Positions 26,340 through 33,700 of a DNA stretch of 44,954 nt are shown in pieces (position 1 is the first letter of the stretch; every line of letters starts with the position of its first letter). The notes beneath the pieces are model-generated. The model was not told the origin of the DNA and made no database searches. It was given only the letters and a program-made list of their open reading frames with translations. A program made the position numbers and the translations under genes. Source of the DNA: Rhodoferax sp. (GTDB lineage Bacteria; Pseudomonadota; Gammaproteobacteria; Burkholderiales; Burkholderiaceae_C); NCBI GenBank assembly GCA_021738345.1, contig JAIPCE010000005.1, positions 1-44,954 on the forward strand, in the 5' to 3' direction.

Positions 26340-27827
26340 ATGTCTCAGTCTGTTCATCCGGTTGACGAACACCTGCCCACCGGCAAAGTCGCTGCCTTGG
26401 GTTTGCAGCATGTGCTGGTGATGTACGCCGGTGCCATTGCCGTGCCCTTGATTGTGGGGCGCGCGCTCAAGCTCAGCCCGGAGGATGTGGCCTACCTGAT
26501 CTCGGCCGACTTGTTTTGCTGCGGCCTGGTCACGCTGATTCAGGCCCTGGGCGCAACCCAATGGTTTGGCATTCGCCTGCCGGTGATGATGGGCGTGACC
26601 TTTGCCTCGGTGGCACCCATGGTGGCCATGGCCAACGCCAACCCCGGCGCACCCGGGGCACAGCTGATTTTTGGCGCCATTATTGGTGCGGGGGTGATCT
26701 CGATTGCGATTGCACCTGCGGTCAGTCGCATGTTGCGCTTTTTCCCGCCCGTGGTGACTGGCACCATCATTGTGGTGATTGGTATCAGCCTGATGCGCAT
26801 CGGTATCAACTGGATTTTTGGCAACCCGTTTGGCCCCACGGCCCCGTCTATTGTCAACCCCGAGCATGCCAAATGGCTGGCCGACGTGAGCCAGGCTGCA
26901 GGTGCGCCGGGGTCGGCCCTGCCCGCAGTGCCCAAAGACCTGGCCCTGGTGCCCAAGGTGCCCAATCCCAAGTACGCCGACTTGTCCGGCGTGGGTGTGT
27001 CTGCGCTGGTGCTGGTTTCCATCATGGTGATTGCGCGCTTTGGCCGTGGCTTCATTGCCAATATCTCGGTGTTGCTAGGCATCGTAATTGGCGGTGTGGT
27101 GGCCACCGCGCTGGGCCTGATGAACTTCGACAAGGTGGGTAAGGCGGCCTGGTTTGATGTGGTGCTGCCGTTTCACTTTGGCATGCCCATTTTTGACCCG
27201 GTACTGATTTTGACCATGACACTGGTGATGATTGTGGTGATGATCGAATCCACCGGCATGTTTCTGGCCTTGGGTGAAATGACCGAGCGCAAGGTCGACC
27301 AACCCGCCCTGGCCCGCGGCCTGCGCACCGACGGCCTGGGCACGCTGATTGGCGGCATTTTCAACACCTTTCCGTACACCAGTTTTTCGCAAAACGTGGG
27401 GTTGGTGGCCGTCACCGGGGTTAAGAGCCGTTTTGTCTGTGTGGCAGGTGGCGTGATTTTGATTGTGCTGGGCCTGCTACCCAAGATGGCGGCACTGGTC
27501 GAGTCCCTGCCCACGGTGGTGCTGGGCGGTGCCGGTCTGGTAATGTTTGGCATGGTGGCGGCCACCGGCATCCGGATTTTGGCCGGGGTCGATTTCAAGG
27601 TCAACCGCTTCAACGCCATGATTGTGGCGATCTCGATCGGTGTCGGCATGGTGCCACTTATCGCACCCAACTTCAAACAATGGATGCCTCACAGCATCCA
27701 CCCCCTCATCGAGTCTGGCATTTTGCTGTCTAGTCTGGCTGCGGTGGCGCTGAACCTGTTCTTTAACGGCGCCCAATCCGACACCAGCGCCGCAGTGCGC
27801 GCCGCGAGTCAGGCGGACGCGCACTGA
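26340..27827 (+). CDS. NCS2-family nucleobase permease (urate/xanthine type)
   Basis: Inner-membrane purine:H+ or Na+ symporter of the NAT/NCS2 family with about 12-14 transmembrane segments. Hallmarks: QHVLVMYAGAIAVPLIVG near the start, the FFPPVVTGTIIVVIG segment, and the NAT signature region TFPYTSFSQNVGLVAVTGVKSR with the QNVG motif. 495 residues. Start at 26340 (MSQSVHP) with CAGGAG about 9 bases upstream. Clustered with allantoin and urate catabolic genes and sharing their putative operator, so urate or xanthine is the likely substrate. A long region with PAVPKDLALVPKVPNPKYAD forms an extra-membrane loop. Confidence 0.92.
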   Translation: MSQSVHPVDEHLPTGKVAALGLQHVLVMYAGAIAVPLIVGRALKLSPEDVAYLISADLFCCGLVTLIQALGATQWFGIRLPVMMGVTFASVAPMVAMANANPGAPGAQLIFGAIIGAGVISIAIAPAVSRMLRFFPPVVTGTIIVVIGISLMRIGINWIFGNPFGPTAPSIVNPEHAKWLADVSQAAGAPGSALPAVPKDLALVPKVPNPKYADLSGVGVSALVLVSIMVIARFGRGFIANISVLLGIVIGGVVATALGLMNFDKVGKAAWFDVVLPFHFGMPIFDPVLILTMTLVMIVVMIESTGMFLALGEMTERKVDQPALARGLRTDGLGTLIGGIFNTFPYTSFSQNVGLVAVTGVKSRFVCVAGGVILIVLGLLPKMAALVESLPTVVLGGAGLVMFGMVAATGIRILAGVDFKVNRFNAMIVAISIGVGMVPLIAPNFKQWMPHSIHPLIESGILLSSLAAVALNLFFNGAQSDTSAAVRAASQADAH

Positions 27828-27868
27828 ACGGTGATTGCGCACCTGTGGTGCAGTTTAGGGATGCATCG

Positions 27869-28417
27869 TCACGCAGGGCCTTTCCCGCCCAAAACTTCTC
27901 TGAGCACTTCTGCCTCGACCGTACGCGCAGCACCAAAACCTGCAACGTGCCGGGCCGTATCCATAAGGATGCTGACAAAACGAAAATCGCCGAGCTCCGT
28001 CATCGGTTCGACGTCCGGAAATCGTTTCAGATACGCGGCTTTGCATGGGGTCCAGAGTGCACTGTCCCGCGCCGGAAGACTCGCGCGCCCCTGCAGTGTG
28101 ACCCTCGGCAGGTCGTGAACGGATCTGTCAGGCACCTCTGCCGCCATGACCAGCAGCGACACCCGCTCCCGGGCCTGCAGGTACCGCGTGTGCGCGGCCA
28201 GACCACTGACGTGGATAACCAGGCAGCGCTGTTGCGGCTCAATCGCGAACGGAACCATGGAGACGAAGGGTGTTCCGTCGTCCTGCGTCGTGCCCAGTGC
28301 AGCAATGCGGCTGAGTTCGAGAAGATTGCGCAATTCGCGCGTGAGTCTGGGTTCGTGCACGCCACGCATCATACGCAACCCATCAGTGCGTTGTTGCAAT
28401 TCCACACGCTTCAACAT
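27869..28417 (-). CDS. Pyridoxamine 5'-phosphate oxidase-like flavoprotein (HugZ type)
   Basis: 182-residue split-barrel flavin-binding protein: the N-terminal segment RNLLELSRIAALGTTQDDGTPFVSMVPF is typical of PNPOx-like proteins that act on haem, F420 or other ligands, followed by LVIHVSGLAAHTRYLQAR and the C-terminal FRFVSILMDTARHVAGFG. The latter recalls HugZ-type haem-utilisation proteins, but the C-terminal haem-binding extension is absent, so substrate is open. It is convergent with the permease, 41 bases apart. The start could be ATG 28417 or one of the Met codons about 15 residues later; no clear ribosome-binding site decides. Confidence 0.8.
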   Translation of the reverse strand: MLKRVELQQRTDGLRMMRGVHEPRLTRELRNLLELSRIAALGTTQDDGTPFVSMVPFAIEPQQRCLVIHVSGLAAHTRYLQARERVSLLVMAAEVPDRSVHDLPRVTLQGRASLPARDSALWTPCKAAYLKRFPDVEPMTELGDFRFVSILMDTARHVAGFGAARTVEAEVLREVLGGKGPA

Positions 28418-28435
28418 CCAATTGGCAGTTGTTTG

Positions 28436-28465
28436 TTGACAGTGCCTGCGTCAGATACAGACAAT
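28436..28465 (+). promoter_or_regulatory. Candidate sigma-70 promoter of the rsgA leader
   Basis: A perfect TTGACA (28436-28441) and GACAAT (28460-28465) are 18 bases apart. Transcription would start near 28472, giving a leader of about 285 bases before the GTPase start. Confidence 0.5.
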
Positions 28466-28528
28466 CGGCATTCCACACGGTGCATGCCGTTTGGTCACCA
28501 TTCTCAACCTACTTGAAGGAGTACCGCC

Positions 28529-28570
28529 ATGATTGATCGCACATCCACTCCCTTCACGCTGGCTGCCTGA
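28529..28570 (+). CDS. Putative 13-residue leader peptide
   Basis: ATG at 28529 preceded by a strong GAAGGAG site (eight bases upstream) opens a frame MIDRTSTPFTLAA ending in TGA at 28568. The good ribosome-binding site on a tiny frame within a long structured leader suggests a regulatory leader peptide whose translation affects the downstream hairpins. Confidence 0.45.
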   Translation: MIDRTSTPFTLAA

Positions 28571-28581
28571 GAGTTGAGTTA

Positions 28582-28731
28582 CCGGATCTTGCTGCTACTG
28601 TTTTCCTTAGCATAGCAGCCGGATTCTCGCCCTGTTGAACAGGGTTCCTGTCTTCTCTGTCTTTGTCGGGTCGCTAGCCCGTCCTCTCGTTTTCTTGCGG
28701 CAATGGCGTGCATCGTCACGCCCTTGCCGCA
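28582..28731 (+). promoter_or_regulatory. Structured leader upstream of the RsgA-type GTPase
   Basis: Three hairpins in a row: CCGG...GCTGCTA/TAGCAGC-CGG (28582-28622), CCCTGT-TGA-ACAGGG (28630-28644) and a long one, TGCGGCAA-T-GGCGTG / CACGCC-C-TTGCCGCA (28696-28731). None is followed by a T run. Together with the leader peptide this could be a cis-acting control region. I do not recognise a known riboswitch class. Confidence 0.45.
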
Positions 28732-28756
28732 GTTCACCACAAAGATATTGCAAGAC

Positions 28757-29863
28757 ATGATTGAATTTTCATTTGAGACATTGCGTCCTTTAGGACTTAC
28801 TTCCCTCCTGGCACAGACCCTGGCCACAGCAGTTGCGCCGATGGATTTGAGCCTACAAGCGTCACCGCCTCAGTGGATGCGAACCGCTGTTGTCCATCGC
28901 GAGACCGTTGAGGTTCACGATGGTGCGCAGCAACTTCCAGCGCGGTGCACGGCCCGCCTGACCCGCTCCCTGCTGGAGGAGGGAAGTGCCCTGGCTGTGG
29001 GGGACTGGGTGCTCTGCCAGAAAGATGAGCACCAGCAGTTATGGGTGATCTTTCGGGCTCGACCGGTCAGCCAGATTGTCCGCCGGGACGCCGACGGCAG
29101 TCGACACACCGTGGTCAGTAACGTGGACACGGCGCTTTTGGTGATGGGGCTCGATCTGGATTTCAACCTGCAACGGTTGGAGCGTTACCTGGCCCTGGTG
29201 GGCAGCAGCGGCGTATTGCCTGTGGTGGTGTTGACCAAGGCGGATGTGGTTCAAATGACGGAGCCAGATCGGGTGGGGCGTCGAATACAGGAAGTACGCG
29301 AGCGCGTGGGAAGCCATGTGGATGTGGTGGCAGTCGACGCGCGTACGGCAGAAGCCTCGAAGGTTTTAACTCCCTACTTGTCGCCGGGGCAGACGCTGGT
29401 GCTGCTTGGTTCTTCGGGTGCGGGAAAGAGTACGCTCACCAATAGCCTTTTAGGCAGTGCCACCCAGGACACGGGTGCGGTGCGTGAGCACGACAGTCGC
29501 GGCAAACACACCACCACCGCGCGCTCGTTGCACCTGCTGCCGACCGGTGCGTGTGTCATTGACACGCCCGGTGTGAGAACACTGCGGCCAGATGTGGATG
29601 CCCAAACGCTAAGTGCCCTGTTTGAAGATGTCGGCACCCTTGCCACGTCTTGTCGTTTCCGAGACTGCTGTCATCAGGATGAGCCCGGCTGCGCAGTGCG
29701 TGAGCACGTGAACCCGGATCGACTGAAGAATTACCACAAGATGCTGCGCGAGAGTCGCCGGGACACCATGAGTGCTCTGGAGCGGCAACAGCAGCTGTCG
29801 CAGTGGAAGGCCAGAGGCAGGGCGGGGCGACAGCGGCTGGAGATGAAACGCGATGGACGCTAG
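28757..29863 (+). CDS. rsgA: RsgA-type ribosome-associated GTPase
   Basis: Circularly permuted GTPase that matures the 30S subunit: N-terminal OB fold, then G4 (VLTKADV), G1 (LGSSGAGKSTLTN), the G2 region (KHTTTARSLHLL), G3 (IDTPGVR), and a C-terminal zinc-binding segment with Cys/His residues in CRFRDCCHQDEPGC. The motif order G4-G1-G3 is diagnostic. Start taken at ATG 28757 (MIEFSFETLRPLG); an in-frame ATG at 28703 lies inside a strong hairpin. About 368 residues, slightly longer than E. coli RsgA because of the basic tail. The last 52 bases of the gene are repeated exactly at 32641-32692, so the gene end probably served as an integration site. It may be a second, stress-linked paralogue rather than the housekeeping copy. 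Confidence 0.92.
   Translation: MIEFSFETLRPLGLTSLLAQTLATAVAPMDLSLQASPPQWMRTAVVHRETVEVHDGAQQLPARCTARLTRSLLEEGSALAVGDWVLCQKDEHQQLWVIFRARPVSQIVRRDADGSRHTVVSNVDTALLVMGLDLDFNLQRLERYLALVGSSGVLPVVVLTKADVVQMTEPDRVGRRIQEVRERVGSHVDVVAVDARTAEASKVLTPYLSPGQTLVLLGSSGAGKSTLTNSLLGSATQDTGAVREHDSRGKHTTTARSLHLLPTGACVIDTPGVRTLRPDVDAQTLSALFEDVGTLATSCRFRDCCHQDEPGCAVREHVNPDRLKNYHKMLRESRRDTMSALERQQQLSQWKARGRAGRQRLEMKRDGR
29812..29863 (+). repeat. 52-bp direct repeat, left copy (3' end of rsgA)
   Basis: Identical to 32641-32692 over 52 bases, ending exactly at the rsgA stop codon. This is the arrangement expected of an element that integrated into the gene's 3' end and restored it (attL/attR-like). Confidence 0.85.
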
Positions 29864-30008
29864 TGCCTTTGCCTTATCCGATTGCTGCACATCCTGTGCG
29901 TCCGCGCTTCGCCAAAGCCCTGAAGCGCATCAGCAATAGCCGGTCGCCAATTTGGCCATGTAGCAGTTTTCTACACAATCGTAAGCGTCTATGACCCGCT
30001 CTCACGGA

Positions 30009-30036
30009 TGGGCGTATTGTTCTTGTTGTGCTTCGG
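30009..30036 (-). pseudogene. Short fragment of a Z1-type ATPase gene
   Basis: 27 of 28 bases match 40191-40218, inside the Z1 gene of the defence operon, in the same strand sense. On the minus strand it reads SPKHNKNNTPIR, compared with PPKHNKNHTP in the intact protein. Flanks do not match. It looks like a scrap left from another copy or from rearrangement. Confidence 0.6.
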
Positions 30037-30083
30037 GGATACCTGGTCTCCAATAGCGACGAGATTTCTCGAGCACCCGCAGC

Positions 30084-30464
30084 ATGCTGGGCGCGTCGCT
30101 GCTGGCCAGCTTTGTGAAAGACACCGCACCCTTGGTGGGCGCGGGTGTGTCAGCACTGGGGCTGCTGGCTCTGGTGTTTGGCTACACCGACCGCAAACAG
30201 CGGCACAAGGAGCTGGCAGAGTCGTTTGCGCTGCTGCAGGCGCGGGTGGAGGCGGTGGGCGAAGTGGCGCAGCCCGAGCAGCTCAACCTGTGGCACAGCG
30301 AGTTGCACCAGCTCAACACCAAAGAGCCGCCCGCACTGAGCACGCTGGTGGTGCTGTGCCAAAACGAGATTGCCATTGCTGAAGGCCATCCGGGCAGCGT
30401 GGTGCCGGTGAGCGGCTACAAACAACTGTTTACCAACTGGCGGGATTTTCAAGCGGCGACGTAG
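30084..30464 (+). CDS. Hypothetical membrane-anchored protein, probably N-terminally truncated
   Basis: Not recognised. The frame gives one hydrophobic segment (about residues 8-33, LVGAGVSALGLLALVFGY), then a basic turn DRKQRHKEL and a coiled-coil-like helix (AESFALLQARVEAVGEV), ending in an alpha-helical domain with WHSELHQLNTKEPPALSTL and YKQLFTNWRDF. The reading frame continues upstream as RRDFSSTRS before a TAG at 30054-30056, and the Z1 scrap ends at 30036, so the original N-terminus may have been cut by a rearrangement. No ribosome-binding site at 30084. Confidence 0.5.
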   Translation: MLGASLLASFVKDTAPLVGAGVSALGLLALVFGYTDRKQRHKELAESFALLQARVEAVGEVAQPEQLNLWHSELHQLNTKEPPALSTLVVLCQNEIAIAEGHPGSVVPVSGYKQLFTNWRDFQAAT

Positions 30465-30475
30465 CGCAGAAGGGA

Positions 30476-30600
30476 TCAGGCCGCCAACGCAAACCGTTCT
30501 TTGAGCACTTCGCGCAGTGCCTTGACCGTGACCGGGGCCGACTCGGGGTCTATGGCCGCGCGCAAAGCCGCATTGATCAGGGTCTGGTAGCCCTGGCCAG
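30476..30600 (-). pseudogene. C-terminal fragment of a CopG/BrnA-like antitoxin
   Basis: On the minus strand the translation reads AAGQGYQTLINAALRAAIDP, then APVTVKALREVLKERFALAA and TGA at 30478-30476. GYQTLIN-ALR is the ribbon-helix-helix signature of CopG/BrnA-type antitoxins. The N-terminal part is missing, being replaced by the Fic fragment. Confidence 0.5.
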
Positions 30601-30909
30601 CGGCATCAGCTTTACTGCGACCAAGGTCCAATCGCATCCAATGTTCTTGTCAGATTTTCGAAACGTGCCCGCCCACTTCCAGGTCTTGTCGAACATTTTG
30701 TGGTGCAAGTCTCGGCAAAAGCCTTCGGATAGGACATCCGCAATCTTGGCGCGCCGGAGCCACTTGGTCGCCAATAGAATGTTTTCCTGCTCCCAGTCGT
30801 TCAGTGCGCCTTTCGTTTCGATGTGCCCTGGAATCAGTCCAGCCTTCTCATCCGGGTCCAGCGGGGTCTGCCCGTCCTGCTCGTCCTGCTCGTCGAGGAC
30901 TAACGCCAT
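30601..30909 (-). pseudogene. Truncated Fic-family protein (mobile mystery protein B)
   Basis: Starts with MALVLDEQDEQDGQTPLDPDEKAGLIPGHI and continues through LHHKMFDKTWKWAGTFRKSDKNIGCDW, the N-terminal part of Fic proteins of the mobile mystery B type. It breaks off before the catalytic HPFxxGNGR loop, so it cannot AMPylate. The break point joins a CopG-type antitoxin fragment in another frame. Its start overlaps the stop of mobile mystery protein A by a few bases, the normal partner arrangement. Confidence 0.75.
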
Positions 30910-31361
30910 AACTCGGACCACTTCCCGCGCAGCAGCTCTTCGGCTCGACGGGCCACCTGCTTTTGGATGCGCGCGTCCGTGGGCCGTTGGTTTTCCAGGC
31001 TCATCGTATGCGCTACTCCGAGCACTTCTTCGCTCGCAAGCTGCTCCGCACGTCGCTGTACGACCTCCGTTAGCGGTGTGCGGGGCACGAGGGCGTAATG
31101 TAGGTCACAGTCCAGGCTGTCGGCTAATTTGCGTAACTGACCAAGCGTGATGCGCTCATCCGCTTCTGACTGCTCGGACTTATGCACCGCGGCCCCTGTA
31201 ACACCCAGGCGCGCTGCTTGTTGGCGTTGAGTAACGCCGAGAGCCTCGCGGATTTCTTTCAGCCAACCGCGCGGTGGTACTCTTTTTGCCCGTAAAACCC
31301 CATAGGCGCTCAACGACGACTGGAGCTGTTCTAGCCGCAAATAGTTTAATTCTGAGGACAT
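30900..31361 (-). CDS. Mobile mystery protein A (XRE-type regulator)
   Basis: 153 residues with a Cro/CI-type helix-turn-helix in LGVTQRQQAARLGVTGAAVHKSEQ and the C-terminal segment ADSLDCDLHYALVPRTPLTEVV, typical of the protein A partner found with Fic-type mobile mystery protein B in scattered mobile contexts. It is presumed to act as antitoxin and autorepressor. Here the partner gene is truncated, so this regulator may be orphaned. Inverted sites overlap its start region. Confidence 0.85.
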   Translation of the reverse strand: MSSELNYLRLEQLQSSLSAYGVLRAKRVPPRGWLKEIREALGVTQRQQAARLGVTGAAVHKSEQSEADERITLGQLRKLADSLDCDLHYALVPRTPLTEVVQRRAEQLASEEVLGVAHTMSLENQRPTDARIQKQVARRAEELLRGKWSELWR

Positions 31362-31366
31362 TTCGC

Positions 31367-31446
31367 TAACCTATAGGTAGTCACGTTGAATTTAAATGAT
31401 AACCTAAAAGGAAGCATTTATCAATTTCTTGCTTACCGATAGGTTA
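31367..31446. promoter_or_regulatory. Inverted operator pair before mobile mystery protein A
   Basis: TAACCTATAGGTAG (31367-31380) and CTTACCGATAGGTTA (31432-31446) are near-perfect inverted copies. The first is 6 bases from the gene's start codon and covers the ribosome-binding region, so the pair probably serves autorepression. Confidence 0.5.
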
Positions 31447-31689
31447 AATAAAAGCCACGAGACGCTTCCCATTACAGAAGCTAACTGCATTTCTTTGCTT
31501 CGAGCTAAGGAAGCAACTTAAAGCGCGCTGAGCTATCAACCGCCAAGGCGGGGCGGTTCACCTTCGTGACATACTGGCCGGGTTCAGCCTAAGAGGCTGG
31601 CGGAGTTGCGGGGCACACTGTAGTACTAACAACGAGCCCAACGCGTGCGAGATTCAAGTGGTCAAGGCCGCACGGCTAGCGTAGTCACT

Positions 31690-31793
31690 GGCTCTCCAAA
31701 CAGGCGGGAAATCCGCACCTCCGGTTCGATGAGCGGGCTGGGGAAACGGGGCTCATGCTACCGCGCCACGGTTCGACTCTACTAAAAAAAGCT
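31690..31793 (+). mobile_element. Possible 3' end of a degenerate group II intron
   Basis: The stretch with GGGAAATCCGCACCTCCGGTTC (given in part: CCGCACCTCCGGTTCGAT at 31713-31730) then GAGCGGGC and ends in CTCTACT, recalling domains V/VI and the 3' end of bacterial group II introns. The 5' half of domain V is degenerate and no reverse transcriptase frame remains. The 31362-31925 interval otherwise has a short hairpin GCCGCCC/GGGCGGC (31802-31818) and no gene. Confidence 0.3.
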
Positions 31794-31925
31794 ACGGCAA
31801 AGCCGCCCAATGGGCGGCCTTCATGACCGCCCAGTTCACCTATCCACCAAAAGGTTTGTAGTTTTACTGCTTGCAACGATCAGATTAGTGATATATATTT
31901 CGTATATGTAAACTGAGGGTCAGAC

Positions 31926-32204
31926 ATGACAACCGTAGCAAAAAACTTGCTGGTGAAATTCCGGTCCAGGGATACGCAATTTGGCGTGACTCGTGAAACA
32001 GTTAAGGCGTTGGCCAAAGAGCTGGATGTGAACGAAACACAGGTCATTCACATGGCATTGTCAAGGTTCGCAACTGATGTGTTGCCCGCCTATGCGCCTG
32101 ATGACGGGCCGTTGACATCAAAACAAGTCCGGGGATTGCGCAAGGATGCAACGGAGAACTTGCCAAAGGGCAAGGTCCTTTCAAGAGAGGCATTGTTTGC
32201 ATGA
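31926..32204 (+). CDS. Antitoxin of a PemK-type toxin-antitoxin pair
   Basis: 92 residues: an N-terminal DNA-binding-like part (VKFRSRDTQFGVTRETVKAL, then LDVNETQVIHMALSRFATD, a ribbon-helix-helix pattern) and a C-terminal toxin-neutralising tail (GPLTSKQVRGLRKDATENLP). The last four bases overlap the toxin start (ATGA). The AT-rich segment just upstream (ATATATTTCGTATAT, about 31892-31907) is a symmetric candidate operator and promoter. Confidence 0.8.
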   Translation: MTTVAKNLLVKFRSRDTQFGVTRETVKALAKELDVNETQVIHMALSRFATDVLPAYAPDDGPLTSKQVRGLRKDATENLPKGKVLSREALFA

Positions 32205-32614
32205 GCCGGAACTGGAAACTCCCAGCACCCGGCGACATCGTTTGGTGCTTGTTTTCAGAGGTGCCAGACATCGAACCAGGGCCAAAACCACGTCCAGCAA
32301 TTGTTATGAGTGTCGAGCGGCGGGAGGATGGCGATTTGGTTAGTGTGGTGTATGGAACATCCCAGCACCTGACACGATTAAAAACTGGTGAGGTTGCAAT
32401 CACCCAAGTCAAACACCCAGCGGCCTATGCGCTCGCTGGACTGGCTTATGACGCGAAGTTTGACTTCAAAGAGATTGTGGATATACCCTGGTCTGATCGT
32501 TACTTCAAAGTGCCAGTTAGAAACCCACATGGAAACACGCCCAAACTCGGGACTTTGCATGCGACTGTTCTTCATGCAGTTGAAGCAGCTTATCGCGCAG
32601 CAACGTCTCGATAA
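32201..32614 (+). CDS. PemK/MazF-like toxin
   Basis: 137 residues with the SH3-like start PAPGDIVWCLF, KPRPAIVMSV, and VAITQVKHPAAYALAGL, resembling the PemK-like, MazF-type endoribonuclease toxins, although longer and divergent at the C-terminus (TLHATVLHAVEAAYRAA). Start overlaps the antitoxin's stop by 4 bases, so translation is coupled. It should cleave RNA when free; this activity is inferred from the family. Confidence 0.75.
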   Translation: MSRNWKLPAPGDIVWCLFSEVPDIEPGPKPRPAIVMSVERREDGDLVSVVYGTSQHLTRLKTGEVAITQVKHPAAYALAGLAYDAKFDFKEIVDIPWSDRYFKVPVRNPHGNTPKLGTLHATVLHAVEAAYRAATSR

Positions 32615-32640
32615 TTTCAAAACCCTCAAGGCCTATCCCG

Positions 32641-32692
32641 CAGAGGCAGGGCGGGGCGACAGCGGCTGGAGATGAAACGCGATGGACGCTAG
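32641..32692 (+). repeat. 52-bp direct repeat, right copy
   Basis: Exact copy of the rsgA 3' end at 29812-29863, starting directly after a few bases downstream of the toxin gene. The sequence after it (CTGCGGCTTTGCCTTGGCCG) partly resembles that following the left copy (TGCCTTTGCCTTATCCG). Confidence 0.85.
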
Positions 32693-32783
32693 CTGCGGCT
32701 TTGCCTTGGCCGTGGTGTGCGACATCGGCAACTGCGTAGGCGTAGATGCGGGGGCGGGCTTCGGGTTTGGGTGCGAGACCAAT

Positions 32784-33134
32784 TCAAATAGCCATCAACA
32801 CGCGGATATTGCCACGTTGCGACCCGGTGGTTGGCCGTATTAAAAAGTCGACGTCATAACCCAAGGTATTGAAAAATTCCAGCAGCTTTTCCGAAGAAAA
32901 GTTATCCAGCCGATAGTTCAGAAGGGCAGAGACATTGGGCTGGGCCAGCCCCAGCCGCGCACCAATTTCTGCTTGTTTCAAATGCAGTGCTTTGATGCGC
33001 TCGCTCAAGCGCATGGCCAAAACCAGCTTGGTTTTGAGTTCTTCGGGTTGCGCAAGCCCCATGTCTGCAAACACGTTGCCGCTGCTGCGCTCGAACTCTG
33101 TGCCGTCAACGTGGGTTTTTGCTTGCTTTTTCAT
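32784..33134 (-). CDS. XRE-family antitoxin-like regulator
   Basis: 116 residues with a helix-turn-helix in LKQAEIGARLGLAQPNVSALLNYRLDNFS and the C-terminal part LEFFNTLGYDVDFLIRPT, typical of HigA-type (type II) antitoxins. A RelE/HigB toxin would normally precede it, but upstream on this strand (33135-33330) there is only an AT-rich region and a fragment of an unrelated protein, so it looks orphaned. Confidence 0.75.
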   Translation of the reverse strand: MKKQAKTHVDGTEFERSSGNVFADMGLAQPEELKTKLVLAMRLSERIKALHLKQAEIGARLGLAQPNVSALLNYRLDNFSSEKLLEFFNTLGYDVDFLIRPTTGSQRGNIRVLMAI

Positions 33135-33224
33135 AGTTTGCCTCGATCAAATCCCGTTTGGATGAACCTGACCATTCAAGAATTTTTTCTGCTGCCATGC
33201 GGCATTTTATATACAAATATATAT

Positions 33225-33350
33225 TTATGTTGGATCAATGATTTGCCAATGGCCGGCCTTGTCCGAACCGACGCGCTGGATTCGGCCACGTTCACGCAGT
33301 GCTTTAAGGTGGCCCTTGATGGTCTTGTCCGCCACCAGCCGCTCACAGCT
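33225..33350 (-). pseudogene. C-terminal winged-helix fragment (RecG/AlbA_2-like or Fic-type)
   Basis: The minus strand reads DKTIKGHLKALRERGRIQRV followed by GSDKAGHWQII and a stop. That is the usual C-terminal winged helix of RecG/AlbA_2-like ATP-binding or Fic proteins. The rest of the gene is absent. The following stretch to 33634 contains no gene I can support. Confidence 0.4.
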
Positions 33351-33634
33351 GGGCAAGTTGCTTGACCCGACCAACCTGTTCATCCAGCTCGATACGCTGA
33401 TCAAAGCGGCCAGTGCGGTCCGCCGAACCGTTGAAATTCGGCTAAAACGCGATACCAAACGCCAACGCACCACCTCGGCCTGAAAGAACGTGCATTGTTG
33501 AGCGTTTTCTTGAATACTGGCGCTTAACTAATTGGATCGCTCGAAATCGCTGTGCCGCCCCACAGTGCAGGTGGGCATGTGGGTCCCCCATGGATTGCGT
33601 TAACATGGTCATTTCTGTGCCCAGAGATACGGAC

Positions 33635-33663
33635 TTAGACGATCTGCGCATGCGCGCTATTAT
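33635..33663 (+). promoter_or_regulatory. Candidate promoter of the cytosine methyltransferase
   Basis: TTAGAC (33635-33640) and TATTAT (33658-33663) are 17 bases apart; start near 33670. A second -35-like TTGACA lies at 33671-33676, closer to the gene, with a poorer -10 (AAGAAT). No clear ribosome-binding site precedes the ATG at 33701. Confidence 0.35.
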
Positions 33664-33700
33664 TTCTGTATTGACAGTACAAACAATCAACTAAGAATAG

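Noticed and set aside
31560-31700. Possible tRNA or tmRNA gene
   Set aside because: Could not fold a cloverleaf or find a T-loop with matching acceptor stem.
33238-33483. 81-codon frame on the plus strand ending near RLKRDTKRQRTTSA
   Set aside because: It overlaps the winged-helix fragment, with no ribosome-binding site and no recognised domain.
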